Positions 7,991 through 18,347 of a stretch of DNA of 64,000 nucleotides are shown in pieces. Under the pieces are notes generated by a model. It worked only from the letters and a program-made list of their open reading frames with translations. It searched no databases and was not told the origin of the DNA. Position numbers and translations under genes: made by a program. This stretch comes from Psychrobacillus sp. OK028 (lineage in GTDB: Bacteria > Bacillota > Bacilli > Bacillales_A > Planococcaceae): positions 124,001 through 188,000 of the forward strand of contig NZ_FNHY01000004.1 of the NCBI RefSeq assembly GCF_900103605.1, read 5' to 3'. Position 1 is the stretch's first letter. Each line of letters starts with the position of its first letter.

Positions 7991-8623
7991 TTAAGCTATG
8001 CGGAAGAAACTCGGCTGCTGGTCAGTGAAGCCATACTTTTTTAAATGCACTTGTAGCGAGTATTTAGCAATGGCTTGTTCGATAAATCTTCTTTTCTGTA
8101 CATTCTCCCCCCGAACTTCTGGAGGTTGATGGTCGTACTGCACAGAACGATTGGAAATAGCCGCTTCATCTTCTCTTTGTCTTTTGGCTTCTATCTCAAT
8201 TTGTCTAGTTGCTTCTTGGTGCAATGTAATTTGGGACTGAACACTTTGGATTTTTGCAGAAGCAGTTGCAGCTGTCCGCAATTCTTGAGGAGTCGGATCA
8301 GCATCAGCAAGAGCAGTGCTTCGAACTTCTTCCAGTAGTTCAATCGTATCTTCTGGTGTTGGTCCCCCAATTGTTTGTACAGGTACAGAAGGACCTTTAA
8401 TATCTAACATCCCTTTGTTTTTTTCCATTTGCTGAAATTCTTTAACAGCTGCACTTACCTCATTAGAATCGATTTCCTTTTCTTTGTTTCCAAGTAGCAA
8501 ATCCTCTAATTCAGCTAAACTTGGATTCTTTTTAGGCTGATAAAATTCTGCATTTTTACGATAAGCCTGTCCTACATCTTTTCGTTGAAAAGCACCATTA
8601 CCAGCTACTCTTATTAATGTCAT
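7991..8623 (-). CDS. Hypothetical protein, SprA-related-like segment
   Basis: This is a 210-residue polar, Gln- and Glu-rich protein without signal or membrane segment, probably cytoplasmic and partly coiled-coil (residues about 95-170). The stretch ALADADPTPQELRTAATASAKIQ resembles the segment preceding the metalloprotease-like domain of SprA-related proteins. The HExxH-like motif itself is absent, so any enzymatic role is doubtful. ATG 8623 was chosen because AGAGGTGG sits five bases upstream; the 13 extra in-frame codons further up lack such a site. It is followed closely by ybaK. Confidence 0.55.
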   Translation of the reverse strand: MTLIRVAGNGAFQRKDVGQAYRKNAEFYQPKKNPSLAELEDLLLGNKEKEIDSNEVSAAVKEFQQMEKNKGMLDIKGPSVPVQTIGGPTPEDTIELLEEVRSTALADADPTPQELRTAATASAKIQSVQSQITLHQEATRQIEIEAKRQREDEAAISNRSVQYDHQPPEVRGENVQKRRFIEQAIAKYSLQVHLKKYGFTDQQPSFFRIA

Positions 8624-9430
8624 CTCCTCCACCTCTTTCCATAAAATTATCCTTCTTAACATATTACCATTTTCACAAAATATTCAAACTTACTATTGTC
8701 ACGAAATAGGTACGCACAAAGACTCAAATATAAATTTATGAAAATCAAGCGAATATATGTCTTTACTACTACGTAAGAAGTAATATTATTATTTTTCGAG
8801 CAAAGACCTTCAGAGGAAGATTTAGATTAGTTTATTAACCTTGAAATAGAAATTTAAGAAGGTTCATTACAGGAGAAATGAGTACTATTTCTAGACATTG
8901 ATTTAACAAACTTCATATTGCTTTCCATTAGCAGGAATTCTAATTCACATGGGTGACACCAGGTTCCCTAGAAGGATAAAACTTCAAGTACTTTACAAAT
9001 CATATATTTGATGCTGTTCTCCACTCAGAAAGCCAAAATTAGACTTATAATCCCCTACCCGTAATAAATCAATTCTTACCTTCGTTAAATTTGTATAAAT
9101 TTTAAAATCAATCGCTTCTACTAAAAAAACTAAAATAACAGCACGAATATAGAAGCGTTTTTCTTTTTTTATCTTAGCTCTAACCCTTCTTGAATTACTT
9201 AAGTTTCCAAAGTATGAACTCGATTTCAGTTATAATTTACGTTAATATTTTTCGATTCTTGTAAAGCAGTACCAAATACTTCCTTGTTATTTATAATATG
9301 TTCACTTATAATCAGTATGGGCAAATAGTCTATACAAATATCAAAAAATAATAGTACAAAAGATTTATTTTAGTGATACTATCTATTCTTGCAATCTGTA
9401 TAGAAAAAAATAAAATTGAGGTGTATTTTG
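8624..9430. other. Gene-free 0.8 kb stretch
   Basis: This AT-rich stretch lies between the divergent hypothetical gene and the chemoreceptor gene. No reading frame with coding character, no strong hairpin and no obvious tandem repeat are visible. At 8949-8974 GGTGACACCAGGTTCCCT weakly recalls the ends of the palindromic element at 48259 and 56538. The promoter of the chemoreceptor should lie in its last 150 bp, but I cannot assign it with confidence. Confidence 0.5.
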
Positions 9431-11125
9431 TTGAGATGGACTATTAACAAAAAATTGCTAGGAGGATTTTCTGCTATTCTACTTTTACTAATTATCACAA
9501 TTAGTATTAGTTACATTCAAATAACAGCGATAGATGACTCTTATACTGATTTATTAGAAGATAAAGCAATGAAAGCAGTTGAAATAAAGGAGTTACAAGT
9601 CGCTGTTAAACAAGAGATAGTTGCTATGCGTGGATATCTAATTATAGGTAATGATGAAGCTTATCAAGCTTATTCTAATGCTACTTCAAATTATGAAAAA
9701 GCATATAATACGCTTCTTCCAAAGTTTAAAATACCTGAAGCGATTAAAATGTTAGAAGATATTAACCAGATTCACAGTGAATATGTAAAGTTTACTGAGA
9801 GAGTTTTTATATTAAAGAAAGCGCAAAAGAATACGGAATTTGAGACTCTTGTTTCTACTGAAGGTAGTAACATTGTAGCCAAACTAGATACAGAAGTAGC
9901 TAAACTTTCTGAGTATCAGAACAATTTATTAGCAGAAGGTAGTAACAACAACACAAAAGAGGTTCAAAAAACAATCCTTTTAGTCTTAGTTATAGGAGCT
10001 GTAGCAGTATTAGCAGGAGTAGCAATTGCTTTGGTCATTGGACGTCTAATTTCTACTCCAGTGGTGACATTAGCAAGTTCTGCTAAAAGAATTGCAGATG
10101 GAGACCTTACTGTCGATATTGAATCTATAAAAAACAAAGATGAAATTGGAGATTTAGTAGGTTCTTTCAATCTTATGGCTAAAAATCTTCGGATGGTAAT
10201 AGAGCAAGTCAGTATGAATTCAAATGACGTAGCATCAACCGCAGAGGAATTAACAGCAAGTGCAGAACAAACTTCCCTTGCAACCGAACAGATTGCAACA
10301 TCCATACAAGATATTGCAAGTGGTTCTGAGACACAAGTTGTAGGTGCAAATGAATCCTCTACTGCAATGAAAGAAATGGCTATTGGTATTCAACGTGTAG
10401 CTGAGACATCTTCTTCCGTTTCAGAATCAGCAATTGAAACGAGCAGAGAAGCTAACTTAGGTAATAATTCAATTCTCCAAATGATTGATCAGATGAACTC
10501 TATTGAAACCGCGGTATCAAATTCTTCTTTAAGTATAAAAGGATTAGGAGAACTTTCAAAAGAAATCGGTAATATCATTGGCGTTATTACTGGAATTGCT
10601 GATCAAACAAATTTACTAGCACTAAATGCTGCGATCGAAGCCGCTCGTGCTGGTGAACATGGGCATGGGTTTGCTGTGGTTGCTGATGAGGTTAGAAAAC
10701 TTGCGGAACAGTCCAAAATATCCGCCGATCATATAGCTGAATTAATTAACCAAGTGCAAAGAGTTACAATTGAAGCGGTCAACGATATGGAGGCAGGTAC
10801 AACGGAAGTTGCTGCAGGTAAAATAGTTGTAGATGAAACAGGAAAACGTTTTGAAAAGATCTTATTCTCTATTGAACAAGTTACTGCCCAAATTCAAGAA
10901 GTTTCCGCTGTTTCTGAAGAAATGTCTGCAAGTGTGGAACAAGTCAGTGCTTCCATCGAAGAACTGGCTAATATTGCTCATTATTCCGCTGATAATACAC
11001 AAAATGTCGCTTCTTCTTCAGAGGAACAACTTGCCTCGATGGAAGAAATTACAGCTTCTGCTACTACCTTATCCAAAATGGCTGAGGACTTACAAATGAT
11101 CGTGAAACAGTTCAAATTAAACTAA
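9431..11125 (+). CDS. Methyl-accepting chemotaxis protein
   Basis: This is a 564-residue transmembrane chemoreceptor. It has TM1 at about 8-28, an extracellular four-helix-bundle-type sensor of about 150 residues, TM2 at about 180-202, then HAMP and a long cytoplasmic signalling coil. The conserved hairpin tip, which contacts CheA and CheW, is around residues 390-430: [44 protein letters not shown] start at 9431 follows GAGGTG by seven bases and gives the usual MRWTINKKL opening. The longer frame from TTG 9416 would start on top of the ribosome site. No che genes are adjacent. The ligand is unknown. Confidence 0.92.
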   Translation: MRWTINKKLLGGFSAILLLLIITISISYIQITAIDDSYTDLLEDKAMKAVEIKELQVAVKQEIVAMRGYLIIGNDEAYQAYSNATSNYEKAYNTLLPKFKIPEAIKMLEDINQIHSEYVKFTERVFILKKAQKNTEFETLVSTEGSNIVAKLDTEVAKLSEYQNNLLAEGSNNNTKEVQKTILLVLVIGAVAVLAGVAIALVIGRLISTPVVTLASSAKRIADGDLTVDIESIKNKDEIGDLVGSFNLMAKNLRMVIEQVSMNSNDVASTAEELTASAEQTSLATEQIATSIQDIASGSETQVVGANESSTAMKEMAIGIQRVAETSSSVSESAIETSREANLGNNSILQMIDQMNSIETAVSNSSLSIKGLGELSKEIGNIIGVITGIADQTNLLALNAAIEAARAGEHGHGFAVVADEVRKLAEQSKISADHIAELINQVQRVTIEAVNDMEAGTTEVAAGKIVVDETGKRFEKILFSIEQVTAQIQEVSAVSEEMSASVEQVSASIEELANIAHYSADNTQNVASSSEEQLASMEEITASATTLSKMAEDLQMIVKQFKLN

Positions 11126-11136
11126 AAAAATATTTC

Positions 11137-11180
11137 CAAATAAATCTCTTTACTTCTTTCGAGGGAGAGAGATTTATTTG
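11137..11180. terminator. Hairpin downstream of the chemoreceptor gene
   Basis: CAAATAAATCTCT and AGAGATTTATTTG form a perfect 13-bp stem around an 18-nt loop. No T-run follows on the plus strand, so termination efficiency is uncertain. Confidence 0.55.
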
Positions 11181-11539
11181 TGAACTATTAAGTAGGCAAG
11201 AACACTAGGGGCAGATTTAAGTTCAACAGCACTGAAATTATCTTATCTTAGGTGATAAATATGTTCCGCAATAAATCAACCTTCTCTTACCCTTCTTATC
11301 AGTTTTCAAAAGACACGCCATTTTAACTACCTAACAGCAAACAAAATATTGTCAAATTAAACATATAGCATGACTCCTTCCTCTGAATGTAAAATGTGTA
11401 ATTCGTTTATTGACGACTTTACACATAATCTCCGACTAACAAACTCGAGGAATAAATTTAATAGGTGCCTCCTTCACTGCAAATGTCATTGTCGTATGAT
11501 ATATTAAAAATTAATGGTAGTTCGAAGGGATGTTATATA
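11181..11539. other. Gene-free region before topB
   Basis: AT-rich intergenic DNA. I see no RNA gene, leader structure or repeat here. The topB ribosome site GAAGGGA is at 11524-11530. Confidence 0.45.
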
Positions 11540-13729
11540 ATGAAGAAAAGTGTAGTAATTGCAGAGAAACCCTCTGTTGCTCGAGATATCGCAAATGTAC
11601 TGAAGTGTCATAAAAAAGGAAACGGTTATTTAGAAGGCGACAAATATATCGTAACTTGGGCATTAGGGCATTTGGTTACATTAGCAGATCCTGAAGTTTA
11701 TGATGCAAAATATAAAACCTGGAATTTGGATGATTTACCAATGCTTCCTAACGACTTGAAGCTAGTCGTTATTAAACAAACAGGCAAGCAGTATAATGCA
11801 GTCAAAAGCCAATTAGTGCGTACAGATGTCAGCGATATTATCATTGCAACTGACGCTGGTCGTGAAGGTGAATTAGTAGCAAGATGGATTATTGAAAAAG
11901 CAAAGGTAAACAAGCCTGTTAAACGTCTTTGGATATCTTCTGTAACGGATAAAGCAATTAAAGAAGGCTTTCAGAATCTAAAACCAGGTAAGGCTTATGA
12001 AAACCTATATCATGCTGCTGTTGCAAGGTCTGAAGCAGATTGGTATATCGGGCTAAATGCAACCCGTGCACTTACTAGCAAATTCAATGCGCAGCTGTCA
12101 TGTGGACGTGTGCAAACTCCTACTGTCGCTATTATTGCTCAGAGAGAAGATGAAATACGAAATTTTAAGCCTAAAACCTATTTTGGTGTAGAAGCACATA
12201 CGGACCAAAAGTTAAAGCTTACATGGGTAGATAAACAAACGAATGACTCTCGAACATTCTCAAAGGAAAAAGCCCAACAAATTGTTGCTAAAGTGGATAA
12301 AAAGCAAGGGACAATCGTAGATGTTGATAAAAAGCTAAAGAAAAGCTCCGCTCCTCAACTATATGATCTAACTGAATTACAACGTGATGCCAATAAAATA
12401 TTTGGCTATTCAGCGAAAGAAACGCTTGGAATTATGCAAACTTTGTATGAGCGACATAAAGTATTAACGTATCCCCGTACCGATTCAAGATATATTTCAA
12501 CTGATATTGTAGAGACACTACCAGAACGATTAAAGTCTTGTGGAATCGGCCAGTATAGACCATTTGCAAACAAAGTATTACAAAAGCCCATAAAAGTAAC
12601 TAAAGCTTTTGTCGATAATAGTAAGGTTTCTGATCATCATGCGATTATTCCAACCGAAGAAACTGTGATCCAATCTAACTTTACAGACAAAGAACGCAAA
12701 ATTTATGATTTAGTTATTAAACGCTTTATAGCAGTTCTTTATCCGCCTTTTGAATATGAGCAAATTACGGTCAAAGCATTAATAGGCGAAGAAACATTTG
12801 TAGCAAAAGGAAAAACGATTCTTTCTTCAGGATGGAAAGAAGTTTATGAAAATCGTTTTGATGAGGACGAAAATACGGAAGACATGAAAGAACAACTACT
12901 TCCTAACTTAAACAAAGGCGATAAGTTATCAGTTATATTAGTGACAGAGACTTCTGGTCAAACAAAAGCACCTGCGAGATTTAACGAAGCATCTCTACTT
13001 ACCGCAATGGAAAACCCAGCAAAGTATATGGGTACACAAGATAAAGAACTAGCGAAAACACTAGATAAAACAGGTGGTTTAGGAACAGTTGCTACAAGAG
13101 CAGATATTATTGAAAAACTGTTTAACTCATTCCTTATGGAGAAAAAAGGAAAAGATATTTATCTAACATCTAAAGGGAAACAGCTACTCGATTTAGTTCC
13201 AGAGGACTTGAAAACCCCTGCCCTAACAGCTGAATGGGAGCAAAAACTCGATGCAATCGCAAAAGGTAAATTGAGTAAAAACGTATTTATCAATGAAATG
13301 AAAACTTATACAAAAACAATTGTTAGCAATATTAAAAATAGCGATAAGAAATTCAAGCATGACAATATATCCACCAAAAGCTGCCCAGACTGTGGTAAGC
13401 CTATGCTAGAAGTGAACGGAAAAAAAGGAAAAATGCTCGTATGTCAGGACCGTGAATGTGGTCACCGTAAGAACGTAGCTAGAGTAACCAATGCCCGCTG
13501 TCCACAATGTAAGAAAAAACTAGAATTACGAGGCGAAGGTGAAGGACAAATCTTCACTTGTAAATGTGGATATCGCGAAAAATTATCGGCTTTTGAACGC
13601 CGCAGAAAAAATTCAGGCGGCAAAGTCGATAAACGTGATGTACAGAAGTATTTAAAGAAACAAAACCAAGAAGAAGAACCTGTAAACAATGCCCTTGCAG
13701 AAGCATTGAAAAAACTGAACTTGAAATAA
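11540..13729 (+). CDS. topB: DNA topoisomerase III (type IA)
   Basis: This is a 729-residue enzyme that relaxes and decatenates DNA by transient single-strand cleavage. The Toprim domain begins at once (SVVIAEKPSVARDI, acidic DAGREGEL near residue 106). The catalytic tyrosine is near residue 312 in VLTYPRTDSRYIS. The C-terminus carries a four-Cys zinc ribbon (CPDCGKPM...CQDRECGHRK) and a second CPQC...CKCGY ribbon. ATG 11540 is preferred over the longer frame because GAAGGGA lies upstream and the family starts with MKKSVVIAEKP. The length equals that of Bacillus chromosomal TopB, and no mobile-element genes are adjacent. Confidence 0.95.
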   Translation: MKKSVVIAEKPSVARDIANVLKCHKKGNGYLEGDKYIVTWALGHLVTLADPEVYDAKYKTWNLDDLPMLPNDLKLVVIKQTGKQYNAVKSQLVRTDVSDIIIATDAGREGELVARWIIEKAKVNKPVKRLWISSVTDKAIKEGFQNLKPGKAYENLYHAAVARSEADWYIGLNATRALTSKFNAQLSCGRVQTPTVAIIAQREDEIRNFKPKTYFGVEAHTDQKLKLTWVDKQTNDSRTFSKEKAQQIVAKVDKKQGTIVDVDKKLKKSSAPQLYDLTELQRDANKIFGYSAKETLGIMQTLYERHKVLTYPRTDSRYISTDIVETLPERLKSCGIGQYRPFANKVLQKPIKVTKAFVDNSKVSDHHAIIPTEETVIQSNFTDKERKIYDLVIKRFIAVLYPPFEYEQITVKALIGEETFVAKGKTILSSGWKEVYENRFDEDENTEDMKEQLLPNLNKGDKLSVILVTETSGQTKAPARFNEASLLTAMENPAKYMGTQDKELAKTLDKTGGLGTVATRADIIEKLFNSFLMEKKGKDIYLTSKGKQLLDLVPEDLKTPALTAEWEQKLDAIAKGKLSKNVFINEMKTYTKTIVSNIKNSDKKFKHDNISTKSCPDCGKPMLEVNGKKGKMLVCQDRECGHRKNVARVTNARCPQCKKKLELRGEGEGQIFTCKCGYREKLSAFERRRKNSGGKVDKRDVQKYLKKQNQEEEPVNNALAEALKKLNLK

Positions 13730-13738
13730 AAACAAATA

Positions 13739-13780
13739 AAAAAAGGTGAAGAAAAATTAATCATTTTTCTCCATCTTTTT
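13739..13780. terminator. topB terminator
   Basis: AAAAAGGTGAAGAAAAA pairs with TTTTTCTCCATCTTTTT with one mismatch and one G-T pair. It has T-rich flanks in both directions and lies between convergent genes. Confidence 0.75.
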
Positions 13781-13796
13781 TATATTTTACGCATTC

Positions 13797-15101
13797 CTAT
13801 TTTATTTGAATAGAAACAGAACCTTTTAAGTAATTGGGATATGCTATGAAATCTATTCTGACTGGGTTAATAATATCTTTTGCATCTAAGGTTATTTCTG
13901 CATATTGTTCATCGTTGTTGCCACCATTACTTTGTCTTGGTATATCAACTACCTCACCTTTTGCGTTCTCTCCTTGAGAAAATAAAGAGTACATATGATC
14001 TTCTCTTATCGGTCGATACTTCAGTTTAATTGTATTACTACCAACATTCAATACTTCTACTTTTCTTTGGGATGGCTGCTCCAGGATTTCCTTCTTTGCA
14101 AAGTCAACCAGCAAGTAGCTTTCCTCTTTAGGGAGCGCCTGCACTTTATCGAATTTTAAATACAGCTCTTTCGGCTCTTTAAAATAGTTACTTTGTAAAA
14201 AATACGTAGTTTCTTTGTTTTGATTTTCACCAAATCCAGTTATTCCATTCTGAATGGAACTCCATACTTCCCCGTTTTCATCCTCTATTCGCATATCCTC
14301 AAACTGTAATATTTTCATCTCATTTTGTTCATCAAATTCTAATGTTAAAGCTACTCTTAGTGGATATACCTTTATTTCTTTGATTTCAATTTGTTGGCCA
14401 TCCATCTCGACGGTTTCATTTAACGTATATATTTTCCCAGACTTTATTTCATTTTTGAGTGTAAAGGGTACGTTAAAAGTTGTTATTTTGTTATTTTGCT
14501 CTACTTCAAATTGAACTTCAAAATCATTACTTGTAAATTGTTCCGAATCTACAAAAACAAGACTAAATTCGTCCTCATTACTATTTCCCTGTTCCAGGTC
14601 TGGTAGATTATAACTACTTGATGCTTTTAGCTCCTGTCCATTATTAAATAACTTAATCTCTTGATAATCCAAGTTCTTAAGTGGATAAGGTGTCTCTAAT
14701 GTATAAAAAATTTCTGCCCCTGTTTCATCAATAATAATTCCGTCTACAGTAAACGTTATATCATTTTTGACTTGGCTTTTACCAATAGGTTCATAATAAT
14801 CATTTTCGACTATAGCTTCGATACCTTTATCGAACTGAATGAGATGCACAAACCGATCCATCCCAGGTATGGTAGAAATAGCACTCGCAAATGCCGGTGA
14901 TACTCGTATAGATGTCACAAAGGTTAGTATAAGAATTGCTGCAACGGAGAAAGCCCATAGCGTTTTTTTACGTTTTCTCTTTTTTGCCTTTGCTTTAAGT
15001 ATCCCATGTTGAATAGCGTTTTTTACAAGCTCTTCAGGTACTACAACTTGTTCTAATTTCTTTTTAGTTGTATCTAGCATCTCTTCTTCTTTTTCATACA
15101 T
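13797..15101 (-). CDS. DUF4179-type membrane anti-sigma factor
   Basis: This is a 434-residue protein. A cytoplasmic N-terminus of about 45 residues (LEQVVVPEELVKNAIQHG, then a KRKRKK stop-transfer signal) is followed by one membrane helix at about 47-66 and a conserved extracellular DUF4179-like region. A long beta-rich C-terminal domain ends the protein. ATG 15101 overlaps the sigma stop by 8 nt, the same arrangement as in the pair at 3427. GGGAG lies nine bases upstream, whereas the 34 further in-frame codons lie within the sigma gene. It probably sequesters the adjacent sigma factor until an envelope signal arrives. Confidence 0.8.
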   Translation of the reverse strand: MYEKEEEMLDTTKKKLEQVVVPEELVKNAIQHGILKAKAKKRKRKKTLWAFSVAAILILTFVTSIRVSPAFASAISTIPGMDRFVHLIQFDKGIEAIVENDYYEPIGKSQVKNDITFTVDGIIIDETGAEIFYTLETPYPLKNLDYQEIKLFNNGQELKASSSYNLPDLEQGNSNEDEFSLVFVDSEQFTSNDFEVQFEVEQNNKITTFNVPFTLKNEIKSGKIYTLNETVEMDGQQIEIKEIKVYPLRVALTLEFDEQNEMKILQFEDMRIEDENGEVWSSIQNGITGFGENQNKETTYFLQSNYFKEPKELYLKFDKVQALPKEESYLLVDFAKKEILEQPSQRKVEVLNVGSNTIKLKYRPIREDHMYSLFSQGENAKGEVVDIPRQSNGGNNDEQYAEITLDAKDIINPVRIDFIAYPNYLKGSVSIQIK

Positions 15102-15612
15102 GGTCTGCGTCTCCCTTCTCTGACAGGAAATTCCGAAGTGACTTGAGTGCTTTGTGTAGCCTAGATTTAACCGTGCCCTCTGGGATTTTCTCGAGTTCTG
15201 CAATTTCTTTTATTTTGGTATTTTGAAAGTACTTTAGAAATATTAGCTGCTGTTCACTGCTCGACAAGGATGCGATTGCTTCATTGATCTCTAGATGAGT
15301 AGTATCTTCACTAAAGCCTATCTCTGGTAAAGTTTCGCTCGAGCTAGCTCGTTTACTCTTTTTCAGCTGATCCTGACAGTAATTTATCATGATTCGAACG
15401 AGCCAAGTTTTCATATAACTCGGTTCTTTTACTGTACGTATTTTTTGGTAAGCTCGAAAAGTAACTTCCTGCATCGCTTCCACTGCTTCATGTTCGGTTT
15501 TTAAAAATGCAAATGCCGTTCGATATAATGTATCTTTATATAAATGCATTATCTGTAAGAAAGCCTCGTCATCCCCTTTAATAGCTTTCTTAGCTATTTC
15601 TATTACTTCCAC
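15094..15612 (-). CDS. ECF RNA polymerase sigma factor (SigW/SigV-like)
   Basis: This is a 172-residue sigma-70 family protein. Region 2 is at about 20-80 (EAVEAMQEVTFRAYQKIRTVKEPSYMKTWLVRIMINYCQDQLK). Region 4 is at about 115-165 (EQQLIFLKYFQNTKIKEIAELEKIPEGTVKSRLHKALKSLRN). It has a GTG start after AAGGGGG. It overlaps the DUF4179 anti-sigma gene by 8 nt, forming a two-gene stress-response operon. Of the three intact ECF sigmas in this window it has the most canonical region 4. Confidence 0.92.
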   Translation of the reverse strand: MEVIEIAKKAIKGDDEAFLQIMHLYKDTLYRTAFAFLKTEHEAVEAMQEVTFRAYQKIRTVKEPSYMKTWLVRIMINYCQDQLKKSKRASSSETLPEIGFSEDTTHLEINEAIASLSSSEQQLIFLKYFQNTKIKEIAELEKIPEGTVKSRLHKALKSLRNFLSEKGDADHV

Positions 15613-15692
15613 TCGTTCACCCCCTTGTTCTGTTATACATTAGACATCGAAGTGTGGAAAAAGTTCATTTTATTTTTTGGAGAATTTAAGAT

Positions 15693-15817
15693 ACTCTCGT
15701 GCCTGGGTTGTTTACTAGCGCTCATCTTTTCATTACTCTCGGATCAGATAGATTTACTATCGTTCATTTCTATTCACTTGCTCTCCAGAGTACATTACTC
15801 TCGGAACGGATATTTCT
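15693..15817 (-). repeat. 21-bp phased tandem repeat, CGAGAGTA family (about 6 units)
   Basis: On the plus strand ACTCTCG or a variant recurs at 15693, 15714, 15735, 15756, about 15777 and 15797. The spacing is 21 bp, with 20 once. Read on the minus strand each unit begins CGAGAGTA or CGATAGTA. The same family lies at 22085-22230. It fills the space between two minus-strand genes. Confidence 0.75.
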
Positions 15818-15822
15818 TCCAT

Positions 15823-15852
15823 AAAAAAAGATGTCTCTTTATAGCGAGACAT
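15823..15852 (-). terminator. Terminator of the FMN reductase gene
   Basis: GATGTCTC and GAGACATC form an 8-bp stem with an 8-nt loop. Seven A on the plus side become a T-run on the minus strand, just after the stop at 15864. Confidence 0.85.
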
Positions 15853-15863
15853 CCTGATTGGAC

Positions 15864-16427
15864 TTAATGTATGTCAATTGGCTCCTTGCAGAGGCTTTTG
15901 CTCATTTCGGCGTATTGGATAAACACCCGAGCGAGCTCTCTTAAGCGATCGTGTACATCGTTATCAATAATTTTATTGTTTTCATCAAAGTGGTCTTTAT
16001 GTGTATAAACATAATTAGGGGTTACTAAGCATCTAAAATAATCTAAAATTGGTTTCAGCTGATTTTCAATTACTAGATGATGCTGGTACGTGCCACCATT
16101 TGCCACGATGGATACTGGTTTATAGCGCATGGACTTTGGATGTAGGAAATCGAATGTATTTTTTAGCACACCAGGTATGGAACCTTGAAAAATCGGTGAC
16201 GCGATAATAAAACCATCCGCTTGGTCGAACTTACTTACAAGCAACTTCATGTCGTCATTGTAATTTTCAAAAGGACGTCCATCTACAAATTGATGATCAT
16301 AATTAGAAAGTCGAATTATTTCTATAGTGTATTCGTTATTCATTTCTTCTATATAGTCTTTCACTTGATCTAAAATGACACCTGTTTTCGTGCCGATGAT
16401 TGTTCCATCTACGAGTAAAATTTTCAC
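15864..16427 (-). CDS. NADPH-dependent FMN reductase family protein
   Basis: This is a 187-residue flavodoxin-fold protein. It has the phosphate-binding loop start MKILLVDGTIIGTKTG and the family signature DGFIIASPIFQGSIPGVLKNTFDFL near residues 91-115. It then has PVSIVANGGTYQHH, which contacts the isoalloxazine ring. Relatives reduce FMN, azo compounds or quinones with NAD(P)H. It has a GTG start with AAGGAGG upstream and is monocistronic with its own terminator. The physiological substrate cannot be told. Confidence 0.88.
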   Translation of the reverse strand: MKILLVDGTIIGTKTGVILDQVKDYIEEMNNEYTIEIIRLSNYDHQFVDGRPFENYNDDMKLLVSKFDQADGFIIASPIFQGSIPGVLKNTFDFLHPKSMRYKPVSIVANGGTYQHHLVIENQLKPILDYFRCLVTPNYVYTHKDHFDENNKIIDNDVHDRLRELARVFIQYAEMSKSLCKEPIDIH

Positions 16428-16509
16428 CTTGCGTAAACCTCCTTATTCGTCCTATATTGTATCAAAAAAAGGAGTTATTATCGCCAAAAGAGATCGTATT
16501 TATCAAAGT

Positions 16510-18336
16510 TCATCCTTTTGACGGAGAGGTATTAATCGTATCTGACTCTTGCATATGAGTTGGAGGGGTCAAGCTGACAACAAGATCACCTGGATTTGCA
16601 ATGAGTTCCATTTTGGTCGTAAAGAACTTCAGCGTGCCATCTGCTCGAATAATATAAAGTAAGATCGATTCTTTCATGCGAGCATCTAAGTATTGGTTGT
16701 AGTCGTACTGCTCTGTAATATTAGTCTTTCGTATGACAAAGCCTTTTAGTACAAGTTCTGTTAGATCAAAAATATTTGCATCGCTATTGAAAAGCGTTTT
16801 ACCACCAATTGATGGGTGATACTTATTTCCTGTAACATGGCTAGAAGCTGTTTGATATAGCGCATCTCGACCTAACTCTACTACAAAGTTCGAGCAGATT
16901 AATGCATTATAGGCATCCATTTCGGTTGCTGCAATCATTTTAGGATAGGGTGCTAGATCTAACGAATACTCCGTTTGCTCTGATAATATATCCCCTGCAT
17001 AAGTGGGGACTCCTAGTTTCCTTGCATATCGAAGCTGCTCCCATGAATTATCGACTACTAGTACATCCATGTGCTCATTCAGCAATGATAGAGCAAGCTC
17101 TCCCGTAAAGGCATTTCCACCTACAATAAGTACCCCTGGTTTTTCTGTTGCAACAAGTTTAAGCTTTTTAGCAACCCATCCAATGGAAAAGCCATGGAAA
17201 ATTACAGTTGCAAATACGAGAGCAAATGTTAAAGCTGTTAGCATTTCCGCATCCTTGTATCCACTTTCTTGTAACACCGTAGCAAAATAACCGGAAACAG
17301 TAAGTGCCACAATCCCTCTAGGTGCAATCCAACCGATCAATATTTTTTCATTGTTCATTAAGTCCGTTCCAATAGTCGATAACCATATGGATAAAGGACG
17401 GACGATAAATAGCATTGCTAATACAAAAAATACGATGCGAGGATTGAATATTTCCAATAATATACCAGGATTTAAGGAAGCCGTTAACATAACAAAAATA
17501 CTAGAAACAAGTAAAATAGATATATTTTCTTTAAAATGTCTCATGTCATTGATGGAGGCAATATGCATATTGGCCATCGTTATACCCATCGCGGTTACGG
17601 CAAGTAATCCAGTTTCATGCATAATTACATCAGAGAAAACAAAAACCAAGAGTACAACTGCAAAAACGACAGGCGCTTTTAAATACTCTGGAATCTGCCC
17701 TTTTTCAAACATTTTCCCTAAGATTCTGCCGAACAACCAGCCGAGTCCCCCGGCAAAAATGGAACCTGTGAAGAACAGTAAAAATGCGGTGAACGTCTCG
17801 TTGCCATTAATGAATTTAATAAGTTCAAATGCAAACACCGCTAATAATGCACCAAACGGGTCTACTACAATCCCTTCCCACTTTAAAATTGCAGCTGTTC
17901 TGGATTTTAGTTTCGCTTGTCTCAGTAGCGGCAAAATAACTGTTGGACCAGTTACGATAAATAGCCCGCCGATGACAAATGCGACAGCAACAGAAAGCCC
18001 TGCAATATAATGAGCAGCTAGGGAACCAACAATCCAAGCAATAAACGCACCTAATGTCACTATTCGGGTAAGCGGTTTGTTAAAGCTCCGCACTTCGCGG
18101 AAATCTAGATTTAAGCTTCCTTCAAATAAAATAATTGCAACTGCTAAAGAAATAAGCGGGCTAAACAATTCCCCCAAACTCTCCTGTGGGTTGATCAATC
18201 CTAAAATAGGTCCAACCAATAATCCTACAATGGACATTAATACAATTGCAGGCATTCGTATACGCCACGCTAACCACTGTGAAAAGATTCCTAATACAAC
18301 AACAAACATCAAAACAAATAATATAGAGCCTAACAT
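16510..18336 (-). CDS. NhaP-type monovalent cation:proton antiporter with TrkA-N domain
   Basis: This is a 608-residue protein. Twelve or so membrane helices fill residues 1-390. The CPA1 signature includes TGPTVILPLLRQ and WEGIVVDPFGALLAV, with the ion-binding Asp. The C-terminal part carries a TrkA-N/RCK-like Rossmann domain (GVLIVGGNAFTGELALSLL...VVDNSW) from about residue 400, then a soluble extension. It likely exchanges Na+ or K+ for protons under nucleotide control. It lies 11 bp downstream of the oxidoreductase gene at 18348 and is probably in one operon with it. Confidence 0.88.
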   Translation of the reverse strand: MLGSILFVLMFVVVLGIFSQWLAWRIRMPAIVLMSIVGLLVGPILGLINPQESLGELFSPLISLAVAIILFEGSLNLDFREVRSFNKPLTRIVTLGAFIAWIVGSLAAHYIAGLSVAVAFVIGGLFIVTGPTVILPLLRQAKLKSRTAAILKWEGIVVDPFGALLAVFAFELIKFINGNETFTAFLLFFTGSIFAGGLGWLFGRILGKMFEKGQIPEYLKAPVVFAVVLLVFVFSDVIMHETGLLAVTAMGITMANMHIASINDMRHFKENISILLVSSIFVMLTASLNPGILLEIFNPRIVFFVLAMLFIVRPLSIWLSTIGTDLMNNEKILIGWIAPRGIVALTVSGYFATVLQESGYKDAEMLTALTFALVFATVIFHGFSIGWVAKKLKLVATEKPGVLIVGGNAFTGELALSLLNEHMDVLVVDNSWEQLRYARKLGVPTYAGDILSEQTEYSLDLAPYPKMIAATEMDAYNALICSNFVVELGRDALYQTASSHVTGNKYHPSIGGKTLFNSDANIFDLTELVLKGFVIRKTNITEQYDYNQYLDARMKESILLYIIRADGTLKFFTTKMELIANPGDLVVSLTPPTHMQESDTINTSPSKG

Positions 18337-18347
18337 TGCATCTCCCC

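Noticed and set aside
15625-15867. 80-codon plus-strand frame
   Set aside because: It runs through the 21-bp repeat array and a terminator and has no ribosome site.
17351-18010. 219-codon open frame opposite the antiporter gene
   Set aside because: Antisense to a clear NhaP-type gene; low-complexity Asn/Ser/Thr translation typical of a shadow frame.
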